Of a stretch of DNA of 15,935 nt, positions 1 through 6,271 are shown in pieces. The DNA comes from Gallionella sp. (GTDB taxonomy: Bacteria; Pseudomonadota; Gammaproteobacteria; Burkholderiales; Gallionellaceae): assembly GCA_017880945.1 (NCBI GenBank), contig JADGRM010000018.1, positions 1 through 15,935 of the forward strand, in the 5' to 3' direction. Every line of letters begins with the position of its first letter. The first letter of the stretch is position 1. A program made the translations under genes and the position numbers. The notes under the pieces are model-generated. The model saw nothing but the letters and a program-made list of their open reading frames with translations, was not told the origin of the DNA and ran no database searches.

Positions 1-1565
1 TTGCCATTGTTGCCGCGACCAAGTGTATAGCTTGGGCGATCACCGGTACGGCGTGGGGCACTGTTGCCGCCGCGATTCTGGTTCTGACCGCCGAAGCTGC
101 GCTCCTGGCTGCGCGGTTGTCCGGCACCCTGGTTGCGAGCTTGCCCGCCAAAACCCTGACCACCGCCAACACCCAGAGTATGACCTTGAGTGGTGTTGCC
201 ATTGGCTTGGCCGTGCCATTGACCGTGGCCTTCTTTGCGTTCGGTATGGCTATGACGGCTGTCCGGCGCGCTGTGGTGAGAACCATTGCCGGTTTTGGCA
301 GGGAAACCACCCGTGCGGTTGCCGCCGAAGCCGGCATTGTTGCCGCCGCCGAAACCGCCACCGCTGCTGCGGCGCGGGCCGCTATTGCTGCGCGGACGAT
401 CCGAAGTAGGGCCACCGGTGCGCAGTTTGTACTTGGGCTCCAGTCCTTCGATGGTGTGCATCTTGATGCTTTGCTCGGTGTAGCGTTCGATACGCTTCAG
501 CAACTGCGCATCGCGGTTCGAGGCGAACGAGATGGCAATTCCGGACGAGCCGCCGCGACCGGTACGACCGATGCGGTGCACGTAGTCTTCGGCGAATTTT
601 GGCAGGTCGAAGTTGATCACGTGCGAAATGCCGCGCACATCGAGACCGCGTGCGGCCACATCGGTGGCGACCAGAATTCGCACGTTACCGTTGCGCATGT
701 TGAGCAGGGTGCGGTTGCGCTCGCGCTGGTTCATGTCGCCATGCAATGCTGCAACGGAATGGCCTTGTGCCGAGAGTTGATCGGCAATGGTGTCGGCATC
801 GCGCTTGGTGGCGGTGAAAACCAAAGCCTGGTTCATTTCCGCGTCGGTCAGCAAGTGGCTGAGCATCTTGTTCTTGTGCGCCACGTCATCGGCAAACATC
901 ATGCGTTGCTCGATATTTTCGTGTTTGTCCTTGGCTGCTGAAACAGAAATTTTCTTCGGAGCCTTGAGCAGGCGCGAGGCCAGATTGCCGACCACGCCAT
1001 CAAGCGTCGCGGAGAACAGCAGGGTCTGGCGCGTGGATGGAGTCGCTTTGGCGATGCGTTCCACATCGTCGACAAAACCCATGTCCAGCATGCGATCCGC
1101 TTCATCGAGGATCAGAATTTCCAAGCGCGAAAAGTCGATACGGCCGCGTTCCAGATGGTCGATCAAACGACCCGGTGTGGCGACCAGGATATCCACATGG
1201 CTGGACAATAAACGGTTCTGCACCGGGTAAGGCATGCCGCCCAGGATGCTGATGATCTTGAAGCGCATGTTCTTGCCGTACTTGGTCGCGGCATCACAGA
1301 CTTGCTGCGCCAGTTCGCGGGTCGGGGTCAATACCAGCACGCGCGGGCCTTTGCCAGGCAGTGCAGATGGCGTAGCCAAACGGTTCAGCGCGGGCAGAAT
1401 GAACGCGGCGGTCTTGCCGCTGCCGGTTTGCGATGAAGCCATCAGGTCGTGACCGGCCATGATTTCGGGAATAGCTTGCGCCTGGATCGGCGTAGGCTCG
1501 GTGTAGCCGGTTTCGGCAATCGCCTTGAGTATGGCGGCGTTTAAATTTAAATTTTCAAATGACAT
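1..1565 (-). CDS. rhlE: DEAD-box ATP-dependent RNA helicase, RhlE type (3' end cut by window edge)
   Basis: Cytoplasmic RNA helicase that unwinds short RNA duplexes using ATP; RhlE relatives act in ribosome maturation and RNA decay. I translated 521 codons with no stop before base 1. Seen in order: Q motif (GYTEPTPIQ, residues 20-28), Walker A SQTGSGKT (45-52), PTRELA (81-86), TPGR (130-133), DEAD (154-157), SAT (185-187), LVF (248-250), ATDVAARGLD (300-309) and HRIGRTGR (330-337). From about residue 383 a low-complexity tail rich in Gly, Asn, Gln, Arg, Ser and His follows, as in RhlE tails that bind RNA non-specifically. The start ATG (1565-1563) has GGAAG just upstream, and the protein begins MSFENLNLN, typical of the family. 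It is transcribed divergently from typA. The last residues in the window read GRGNNG, so little is probably missing. The DEAD-box class is certain; RhlE rather than another subfamily is likely. Confidence 0.93.
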   Translation of the reverse strand, partial: MSFENLNLNAAILKAIAETGYTEPTPIQAQAIPEIMAGHDLMASSQTGSGKTAAFILPALNRLATPSALPGKGPRVLVLTPTRELAQQVCDAATKYGKNMRFKIISILGGMPYPVQNRLLSSHVDILVATPGRLIDHLERGRIDFSRLEILILDEADRMLDMGFVDDVERIAKATPSTRQTLLFSATLDGVVGNLASRLLKAPKKISVSAAKDKHENIEQRMMFADDVAHKNKMLSHLLTDAEMNQALVFTATKRDADTIADQLSAQGHSVAALHGDMNQRERNRTLLNMRNGNVRILVATDVAARGLDVRGISHVINFDLPKFAEDYVHRIGRTGRGGSSGIAISFASNRDAQLLKRIERYTEQSIKMHTIEGLEPKYKLRTGGPTSDRPRSNSGPRRSSGGGFGGGNNAGFGGNRTGGFPAKTGNGSHHSAPDSRHSHTERKEGHGQWHGQANGNTTQGHTLGVGGGQGFGGQARNQGAGQPRSQERSFGGQNQNRGGNSAPRRTGDRPSYTLGRGNNG

Positions 1566-1908
1566 CTTGCTTCCTTTTTTATAATCAAAGGGAATCCACT
1601 TCGAAATGAAGACGCAAGCCAACACCCAGTTAAAAATATAACTGAATGCCGAATCGAGTCCAGCATGACGAACTATTAGTAGTTCCCTAAGGTGAGCGCA
1701 GGTAGTTAAAACTACACGTTGGAACGGGCAGACAGATTAACCGGCGCATAAAACATCGTTGCTAACCGGAAAACCCAAGAGAATCCTGTGGGGCTTTTAG
1801 ACAGGCGCGATTTGCATACGCGCGAGAGATAGGTCAGAAAACGATGAACCAATGCCGCTTTAGTGGCGACAAGGCGCGCATTATACTGACGGAAAAAATA
1901 AAAGCCAG
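1566..1908 (-). promoter_or_regulatory. Candidate promoter and ~300-nt 5' leader of the helicase gene
   Basis: On the minus strand a perfect -10 box TATAAT (1885-1880) is followed by GCGCGCC. A weak -35 (CTGGCT, 1908-1903) lies 17 bp upstream. Transcription would begin near 1873, leaving about 300 nt before the helicase ATG. The leader contains small hairpins (1671-1684, AACTA-TTAG-TAGTT; 1702-1715, GTAGT-taaa-ACTAC) and a six-codon mini-ORF starting at an ATG near 1819. Long leaders are known for cold-shock DEAD-box genes such as E. coli deaD; any similar control here is inferred. No protein-coding gene is supported in this stretch. Confidence 0.5.
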
Positions 1909-1924
1909 CGGAAATTTGAGTTAA

Positions 1925-2160
1925 TTGGCCTGTGCAAGGCCTCCGCACAACGTAACGAGCGCAGGTGCGGGCATGACACGGCGTTGCGAAGCATCCGGGG
2001 CGGGAATGCCCGCTGGCACCAGCTCCCGCAATCTGGCCTACGGCTAATGTGTCGCAAGTGCCACGAGGAGAAAAACAGCGAAGTGGGTTAGGCAGGGATG
2101 GGTGGCTTGCCGTTGCCGCACAACTCGCAAAAGCCGGAGTGTATTCTTTAATACATGAGG
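1925..2160. other. Non-coding stretch rich in inverted repeats; unrecognised repeat-like element
   Basis: I see no credible gene here. Visible structures: TGTGC (1931-1935) pairs with GCACA (1945-1949). GGTGC-GGGCAT (1964-1974) pairs with ATGCCC (2006-2011) and GCACC (2016-2020), with a bulge on the 3' side. TGTATT-cttt-AATACA (2140-2155) is a perfect 6-bp hairpin followed directly by GAGGATTTTGAGC. Such a hairpin plus GAGGATTTTGAGC looks like dispersed intergenic repeats in other proteobacteria, but that is an unverified impression. It lies between the two divergent promoters, directly upstream of the tandem 48-nt repeats. Confidence 0.35.
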
Positions 2161-2198
2161 ATTTTGAGCTGCTTTTCGACGAAGTATCACCAAGCGTA

Positions 2199-2294
2199 TA
2201 ACCAATGACTTTGTTGGCGTAGTTTGCCAACTTAGTCAGATGGCTATAACCAGCCGCTTGGCCACCGTTTTTTGGTGGCTTAGCGGAATGGCTA
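2199..2294 (+). repeat. Two tandem 48-nt hairpin repeats (units 2199-2246 and 2247-2294)
   Basis: Both units are exactly 48 nt with the same plan: TAACCA, eight bases, a 6-bp stem at unit positions 15-20, a 7-nt loop starting GT, the stem complement at 28-33, then TTAG and a tail ending ATGGCTA. The stems differ (GTTGGC/GCCAAC and GCCACC/GGTGGC) but both pair perfectly. A third copy lies at 12648-12696. The pair sits about 80 bp upstream of typA and just before its promoter. This is a dispersed repeat of unknown function. Confidence 0.8.
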
Positions 2295-2337
2295 GTAATT
2301 CCATCAGTAGTTTATCAGTAGTTGTGAGGTGGCATTG

Positions 2338-2346
2338 TGCTAGAAT
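2338..2346 (+). promoter_or_regulatory. Candidate typA promoter (extended -10)
   Basis: TGC-TAGAAT (2338-2346) forms an extended -10 box, followed by the GC-rich discriminator GCGCGCCC. No good -35 is visible at the expected distance, which an extended -10 can tolerate. Transcription would start near 2353, giving a leader of about 25 nt before the typA ATG. Confidence 0.5.
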
Positions 2347-2377
2347 GCGCGCCCTTTTCATAAGCAAGGCTGTATCC

Positions 2378-4189
2378 ATGTCCCGCCAACTCCGTAATAT
2401 CGCCATCATCGCCCACGTTGACCACGGCAAGACCACTCTGGTGGACAAGCTGCTTAGTCAGGCAGGTTCTTTTGCTTCTTATAAACATATCGCCGAACGC
2501 GTGATGGATAGCAACGATCTGGAAAAAGAGCGTGGCATCACCATTCTGGCGAAGAACTGCGCGGTGGATTACGAAGGCGTGCATATCAATATCGTGGACA
2601 CGCCCGGTCACGCCGACTTTGGCGGCGAAGTGGAGCGCGTGCTGGGCATGGTGGACGGCGTGTTGCTGCTGGTGGATGCGGTCGAAGGTCCGATGCCGCA
2701 AACCCGTTTCGTCACCAAGAAGGCGCTGGCATTGGGTTTGCGTCCCATCGTGGTGATCAACAAGGTGGATCGCGACGGTGCCCGCCCCGATTGGGTGATC
2801 AACCAGACCTTCGACTTGTTCGACAAGCTGGGTGCGACTGAAGAGCAACTGGATTTCCCGGTGGTGTATGCCTCGGCATTGAACGGCTACGCCATGCTGG
2901 ATCTGGCCCAGCCCAGTACGGACATGCGCCCGCTGTTCGAAGCAGTGCTCAAGCATGTTCCGGCACCGGATACCGATGTGGACGCGCCGCTGCAATTGCA
3001 AATTTCCGCGCTGGATTATTCCAGCTTCGTGGGCCGCATCGGCGTGGGCCGCGTGCGCCGCGGCCGCGTCAAGCCCGGCCAGGATGTGATGGTGATGAAT
3101 GGCGATAAACCCCCGAAGCGCGCACGCATCAACCAGGTGCTCGGCTTTCGCGGTGTCGAGCGCGTGCCGCTGGATGAAGCGCTTGCGGGCGACATCGTGT
3201 TGATCAACGGCATAGATGAAATCGGCATCGGTGTAACGATTGCCGACGTGAATAAGCCAGAAGCATTGCCGATGCCCAAGGTGGATGAACCTACCCTGAC
3301 CATGAACATGATGGTGAATACTTCACCGTTGTGTGGTCAGGAAGGCAAGTTCATTACCAGTCGTCAGATACGAGACCGCCTGAACAAAGAGTTGTTGGTG
3401 AACGTGGCGTTGCGTGTCGAAGAAACGGACAACACCGATGTGTTCCTGTTGGCCGGTCGCGGTGAGTTGCATTTGACCATATTGTTGGAAAATATGCGCC
3501 GTGAAGGTTTTGAAATGGGCGTTGGCAAGCCGCGCGTGGTGTATCGTGAAATCAACGGCGAGAAATGTGAACCGTTTGAAGTGCTGACCGTGGACGTCGA
3601 AGATGCGAACCAGGGTGCGGTGATGGAAGAGTTGGGGCGCCGACGCGGCGACCTGCAGGACATGCAGCCGGATGGTCATGGTCGTGTGCGCCTCGAATAC
3701 CGCATTCCGGCGCGCGGCCTGATCGGCTTCCAGTCTGAATTCATGACCATGACACGCGGCACCGGCATCATGGCGCACGTGTTTGATGACTATGCACCGG
3801 TCAAAGCCGAGATGCCGGGTCGCCGTAACGGCGTGCTGATTTCTTCCGAGAAAGGTGATGCGGTGGCTTACGCATTGTGGAAGCTGGAGGATCGCGGTCG
3901 TATGATTGTTGTTCCTGGCGATAAGTTGTACGAAGGCATGATTATCGGCATCCACAGTCGCGACAACGATCTGATCGTCAATCCGATCAAGGGCAAGCAA
4001 TTGACCAACGTGCGCGCTTCCGGCACCGATGAAGCGGTGCGTTTGACGCCGCCGGTGCGCCTGACACTGGAATCGGCGGTGGAATTTATTGACGATGATG
4101 AATTGGTTGAAATCACGCCACTATCGATTCGTGTCCGTAAACGTTTCCTGACGGAGAATGAACGCAAGCGCGCAGGCCGTGGCTTGTAA
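2378..4189 (+). CDS. typA: Ribosome-binding GTPase TypA/BipA
   Basis: Translational GTPase of the EF-G family that binds the 70S ribosome and helps 50S assembly and growth under stress such as cold. The 603-aa length fits the family (about 605). G-domain motifs seen: AHVDHGKTT (residues 12-20, P-loop), ERGITI (51-56, switch I), DTPGH (74-78) and NKVD (128-131). EF-G-like later domains follow, with the TypA C-terminal region at the end (PVRLTLESAVEFIDDDELVE). The reading frame is open from 2240, but I chose the ATG at 2378. It gives the canonical MSRQLRNIAIIAHVDHGK start, has AAGG about 8 nt upstream, and lies downstream of the -10 box at 2341. The added N-terminus from 2240 would be encoded by the hairpin repeat. 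An intrinsic terminator follows, so it is probably transcribed alone. Identification is secure. Confidence 0.97.
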   Translation: MSRQLRNIAIIAHVDHGKTTLVDKLLSQAGSFASYKHIAERVMDSNDLEKERGITILAKNCAVDYEGVHINIVDTPGHADFGGEVERVLGMVDGVLLLVDAVEGPMPQTRFVTKKALALGLRPIVVINKVDRDGARPDWVINQTFDLFDKLGATEEQLDFPVVYASALNGYAMLDLAQPSTDMRPLFEAVLKHVPAPDTDVDAPLQLQISALDYSSFVGRIGVGRVRRGRVKPGQDVMVMNGDKPPKRARINQVLGFRGVERVPLDEALAGDIVLINGIDEIGIGVTIADVNKPEALPMPKVDEPTLTMNMMVNTSPLCGQEGKFITSRQIRDRLNKELLVNVALRVEETDNTDVFLLAGRGELHLTILLENMRREGFEMGVGKPRVVYREINGEKCEPFEVLTVDVEDANQGAVMEELGRRRGDLQDMQPDGHGRVRLEYRIPARGLIGFQSEFMTMTRGTGIMAHVFDDYAPVKAEMPGRRNGVLISSEKGDAVAYALWKLEDRGRMIVVPGDKLYEGMIIGIHSRDNDLIVNPIKGKQLTNVRASGTDEAVRLTPPVRLTLESAVEFIDDDELVEITPLSIRVRKRFLTENERKRAGRGL

Positions 4190-4210
4190 TTAAAGCGCAT
4201 TGTTCTCCGC

Positions 4211-4235
4211 CCTTACGACTGGCTCAGGATAAACT
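4211..4235 (+). repeat. Degenerate copy of a dispersed short repeat (cf. 12717-12740)
   Basis: This stretch after typA aligns with 12717-12740 at about 20 of 24 positions around a shared core GCTCAGGA, with one inserted base. The consensus resembles CCTTCGACAAGCTCAGGA, a short sequence I recall as frequent between genes in many proteobacteria (unverified). No coding role is visible. Confidence 0.45.
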
Positions 4236-4271
4236 GAACTGCGGTCAAGCGGGAATTACGGAACTAAATGA

Positions 4272-4306
4272 AACGCCGTGCAGTGCTATACTGCACGGCG
4301 TTTTTT
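4272..4306 (+). terminator. Strong intrinsic terminator after typA
   Basis: A perfect 13-bp stem, AACGCCGTGCAGT (4272-4284) and its complement (4290-4302), with loop GCTAT and a run of six T at 4301-4306. It ends typA transcription. TGC-TATACT at 4284-4292 inside the hairpin also resembles an extended -10 box that could serve rmuC; this is weak evidence. Confidence 0.92.
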
Positions 4307-4333
4307 ATGGTCTGCCGGATAACGAGATATTTC

Positions 4334-5803
4334 ATGACGCAAATAGAACTTATTCTGCTGCTCGTTGCAGCAATCATCATCTTGCAGGTTATCGCTCTGT
4401 TATGGGGGCGGAGAACGGATGTAGCGTCGCAACTGGCAAAACTTCAAACAGATTTACAGCAACATCAACAACAAATCAGCGAACGCAGCGAGCGAGAATT
4501 GCGGGCGCAGGTGCAAACCACAGCCCAAAGTACGCGGCAAGAATTGACCGGCAACTTCGCACAATTGCAGCAAACGCTTGCGGCACAATTGACGAGTGTC
4601 GCAACCTTACAGAACAATAAAATTGATGGTTTTTCGCAGCAGCTTACCAAACTAAATGAAGTCAATGCGCAGCAGCTTGAGTCGATGCGGCAAGCAATTA
4701 TGTTGCAAGCGCAAACCGGCCGGGAAGAACAAGCGAGTGCCCTCAAACGCTTTGGTGACACGCTGAACCAGACTTTGACCACTTTGACGGAATCGAATGC
4801 ACAACGCATGGAGGAAGTGCGTACGACGCTGGAATCAAAAATAAAAGACTTGCAAACCGACAATGGCATGCGGCTCGAAGAGATGCGTAAGACGGTCGAT
4901 GAGAAGCTGCACGCGACACTGGAGCAACGGCTGGGCGAATCTTTCAAGCTGGTTTCCGACCGTTTGGAAAAAGTGCATCAAGGCTTGGGCGAGATGCAGC
5001 AATTGGCAATCGGGGTGGGTGACTTGAAGCGGGTATTGACCAACGTCAAGACCCGCGGAACTTGGGGTGAGGTGCAGCTGGAGATGCTGCTGGAACAAAT
5101 ACTCACCCCTGAGCAATATGCGAAAAATGTGGAAACCGTGCCGGGTACAGGTGAACGCGTCGAGTTTGCGATCAAGCTACCCGGCACGGACAATGGCCTG
5201 ACTCCGGTATGGATGCCGATTGATGCGAAGTTCCCGAAAGAACAATACGAGCGCTTGGCCGAAGCGGCCGATCGCGCCGATGCGGAAGGCGTCGCGGTGG
5301 CAGGCCGTGAGTTGGAACGAGCTGTGCGTCTTGAGGCCAAGAAGATTGCTGAGAAATACCTATCTCCTCCGCTGACCACCGATTTTGCGATTCTATTTCT
5401 GCCGACTGAAGGCTTGTACGCCGAGGTGATACGCCGCCCTGGGCTATCCGATGAGCTGCAGCGCGTGAACCGCGTTAGCATCGCTGGCCCTTCCACCTTA
5501 TCGGCTTTGTTGAATAGTCTGCAAATGGGCTTCCGCACCCTTGCACTTGAAAAGCGCACATCCGAAGTGTGGCAAGTCCTGGGTGCGGTCAAAACCGAAT
5601 TCGGCAAGTTTGGAGATGTGCTGGCAGCGACTAAGGCAACGTTGGAACGCGCCGCGAAAAATATTGAGATGGCCGAAACCCGTAGTCGCCAAATGGCGCG
5701 CAAACTGAAGTCGGTGGAAGCTTTGCCGAGCGAGGCGGCACAGCGTTTATTAGGGGCGGAGCCCCTTGATGCAAGTGAAGAAAAAGAGAGTGATCCAGAT
5801 TAA
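4334..5803 (+). CDS. rmuC: RmuC family protein (DNA recombination / genome maintenance)
   Basis: RmuC proteins limit inversions and rearrangements at repeats in E. coli; a nuclease-like fold has been proposed and the biochemical activity is poorly known. Seen: an N-terminal membrane helix (about residues 4-24, IELILLLVAAIIILQVIALL); a long Gln/Glu/Leu-rich coiled coil (about 28-215) with few glycines; then the conserved RmuC domain (about 225-450) with LKRVLTNVKTRGTWGEVQL, PIDAKFP and FLPTEGLYAEV; and an acidic C-terminus. The length of 489 aa is normal. The frame opens at 4268, but that ATG lies before the typA terminator hairpin and its extra 22 residues would be encoded by it. I therefore start at 4334, where the membrane helix begins directly. 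The SD is weak (ACGAGA). It appears monocistronic. Confidence 0.93.
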   Translation: MTQIELILLLVAAIIILQVIALLWGRRTDVASQLAKLQTDLQQHQQQISERSERELRAQVQTTAQSTRQELTGNFAQLQQTLAAQLTSVATLQNNKIDGFSQQLTKLNEVNAQQLESMRQAIMLQAQTGREEQASALKRFGDTLNQTLTTLTESNAQRMEEVRTTLESKIKDLQTDNGMRLEEMRKTVDEKLHATLEQRLGESFKLVSDRLEKVHQGLGEMQQLAIGVGDLKRVLTNVKTRGTWGEVQLEMLLEQILTPEQYAKNVETVPGTGERVEFAIKLPGTDNGLTPVWMPIDAKFPKEQYERLAEAADRADAEGVAVAGRELERAVRLEAKKIAEKYLSPPLTTDFAILFLPTEGLYAEVIRRPGLSDELQRVNRVSIAGPSTLSALLNSLQMGFRTLALEKRTSEVWQVLGAVKTEFGKFGDVLAATKATLERAAKNIEMAETRSRQMARKLKSVEALPSEAAQRLLGAEPLDASEEKESDPD

Positions 5804-5888
5804 ACACTCTTGAGTAAGCGAAAACGACTTTCTGATGTAAGCCAGTGAGGGTAGTGTGATTTTTGCCGCATGAATCTTTGCAAATGGC

Positions 5889-5894
5889 TAGAAT
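5889..5894 (+). promoter_or_regulatory. Candidate promoter of the nadE leader RNA
   Basis: The -10 box TAGAAT is followed by the GC-rich discriminator GCGGCGGGCG, as at other candidate promoters in this window. The -35 is unclear. The predicted start is near 5901, ahead of the structured RNA at 5928. Between the rmuC stop and this box (5804-5888) I see nothing recognisable. Confidence 0.45.
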
Positions 5895-5927
5895 GCGGCG
5901 GGCGTTTGTTTTAATAACTTTCGGAAG

Positions 5928-6079
5928 TTTGTGCTCATGGGTGGTTTAAGTCACGCTGTTTTGCCAGCAGCCGATCTGAATTGTGATGCTGCTAAAAAGT
6001 TCGTGGATACCTGACCAGTCTTCTGGTCGTGATTCTGATAAGCCACCCCCTTGAAGAATCAAGGAAAGTCGAGCAAAAA
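5928..6079 (+). ncRNA. Candidate structured leader RNA or sRNA upstream of nadE (three-way junction)
   Basis: No tRNA, 6S or known riboswitch signature was recognised, but the fold is unusually tidy. P1: TTTGTGCTC (5928-5936) with GAGCAAAAA (6071-6079), one mismatch. P2: GGGTGGTTT (5939-5947) with AAGCCACCC (6040-6048), 9 bp including one G-U. P3: CCTTGA-AGAA-TCAAGG (6049-6064), abutting P2 with no linker. Within P2: TCACG (5951-5955) with CGTGA (6028-6032), AGCAGC (5966-5971) with GCTGCT (5988-5993), and ACCAG-tctt-CTGGT (6014-6027, closed by 4-nt loop). A further stem GCATAG (6087-6092)/CTATGC (6132-6137) follows, then an intrinsic terminator 64 nt before nadE. It may be a cis-acting attenuation leader or an independent sRNA. 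Pairings were found by eye; no folding energy was computed. Confidence 0.45.
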
Positions 6080-6121
6080 ATACATCGCATAGAAATTCAC
6101 TCGGTGATCAAAGGAGAATAT

Positions 6122-6271
6122 GTGTGGGAAACTATGCAGCGTTCTCTGGCATCTTGGTGCTTTGGCGCCTTGCGAAAGCGGATTGGGAACATCCCGCCTT
6201 TTTTGCTGATAACAAGCAGGCATCACGATGGTAAGATACACATCCTTAATATTTTTTCAGCACAACGATGA
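6122..6271 (+). CDS. Possible 49-aa leader ORF overlapping the nadE start (doubtful)
   Basis: A GTG at 6122 has AAGGAG (6111-6116) 5 nt upstream, the best ribosome-binding site in this gap. The frame runs 49 codons and its TGA (6269-6271) overlaps the nadE ATG as ATGA, the usual layout for translational coupling. The peptide (WETMQRSLASWCFGALRKRI and on) resembles nothing I know. The intrinsic terminator at 6178-6204 lies inside it, so translation could affect terminator folding. The frame is open upstream to 6029. A competing ATG at 6120 in another frame gives 29 codons, with a tighter SD spacing of 3 nt. It could be a leader peptide or chance. Confidence 0.25.
   Translation: MWETMQRSLASWCFGALRKRIGNIPPFLLITSRHHDGKIHILNIFSAQR
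6178..6204 (+). terminator. Intrinsic terminator or attenuator between the structured RNA and nadE
   Basis: GCGGAT (6178-6183) pairs with ATC-CGC (6191-6197, one bulged C) around loop TGGGAAC. A C and six T (6199-6204) follow. Another hairpin, GGTGC-tttg-GCGCC, lies just upstream. Because it precedes nadE in the same direction, it either ends an sRNA or controls read-through into nadE. Confidence 0.6.

Noticed and set aside
117..941. Plus-strand open frames opposite the helicase gene (up to 274 codons)
   Set aside because: They are antisense to a clear DEAD-box gene with all motifs; their open state follows from its codon bias and GC content.
2085..2201. Plus-strand frame ending in HEDFELLFDEVSPSV before a TAA at 2199
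   Set aside because: It reads like protein but has no start codon with an SD, and the same bases form a perfect hairpin. A repeat element explains it better.
1712..2230. 172-codon open frame on the minus strand in the rhlE-typA gap
   Set aside because: It runs across the helicase promoter, the inverted repeats and part of the tandem hairpin repeat. Its composition is Ser/Arg/Cys-rich with no recognisable domain, and it has no convincing SD.
2199..2294. A CRISPR array (tandem units of similar size with variable middles)
   Set aside because: Only two units lie in tandem, the variable parts form self-complementary stems, there is no constant repeat of CRISPR length, and no cas genes are present.
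2240..2377. 46-residue N-terminal extension of TypA
   Set aside because: The extension is encoded by the hairpin repeat and the promoter region. The family starts at MSRQLRNIAIIAHVDHGK.
5939..6052. A tRNA, because GGGTGGT...GCCACCC resembles an acceptor stem
   Set aside because: There is no T-loop GGTTCGAATCC-like sequence, no standard D-arm or anticodon arm, and the length is too great.
5901..6090. 6S RNA, because CCTTGA-AGAA-TCAAGG resembles its 3' hairpin
   Set aside because: The large central bubble and long rod of 6S RNA are not apparent, and the fold I see is a three-way junction. Not excluded without a model search.
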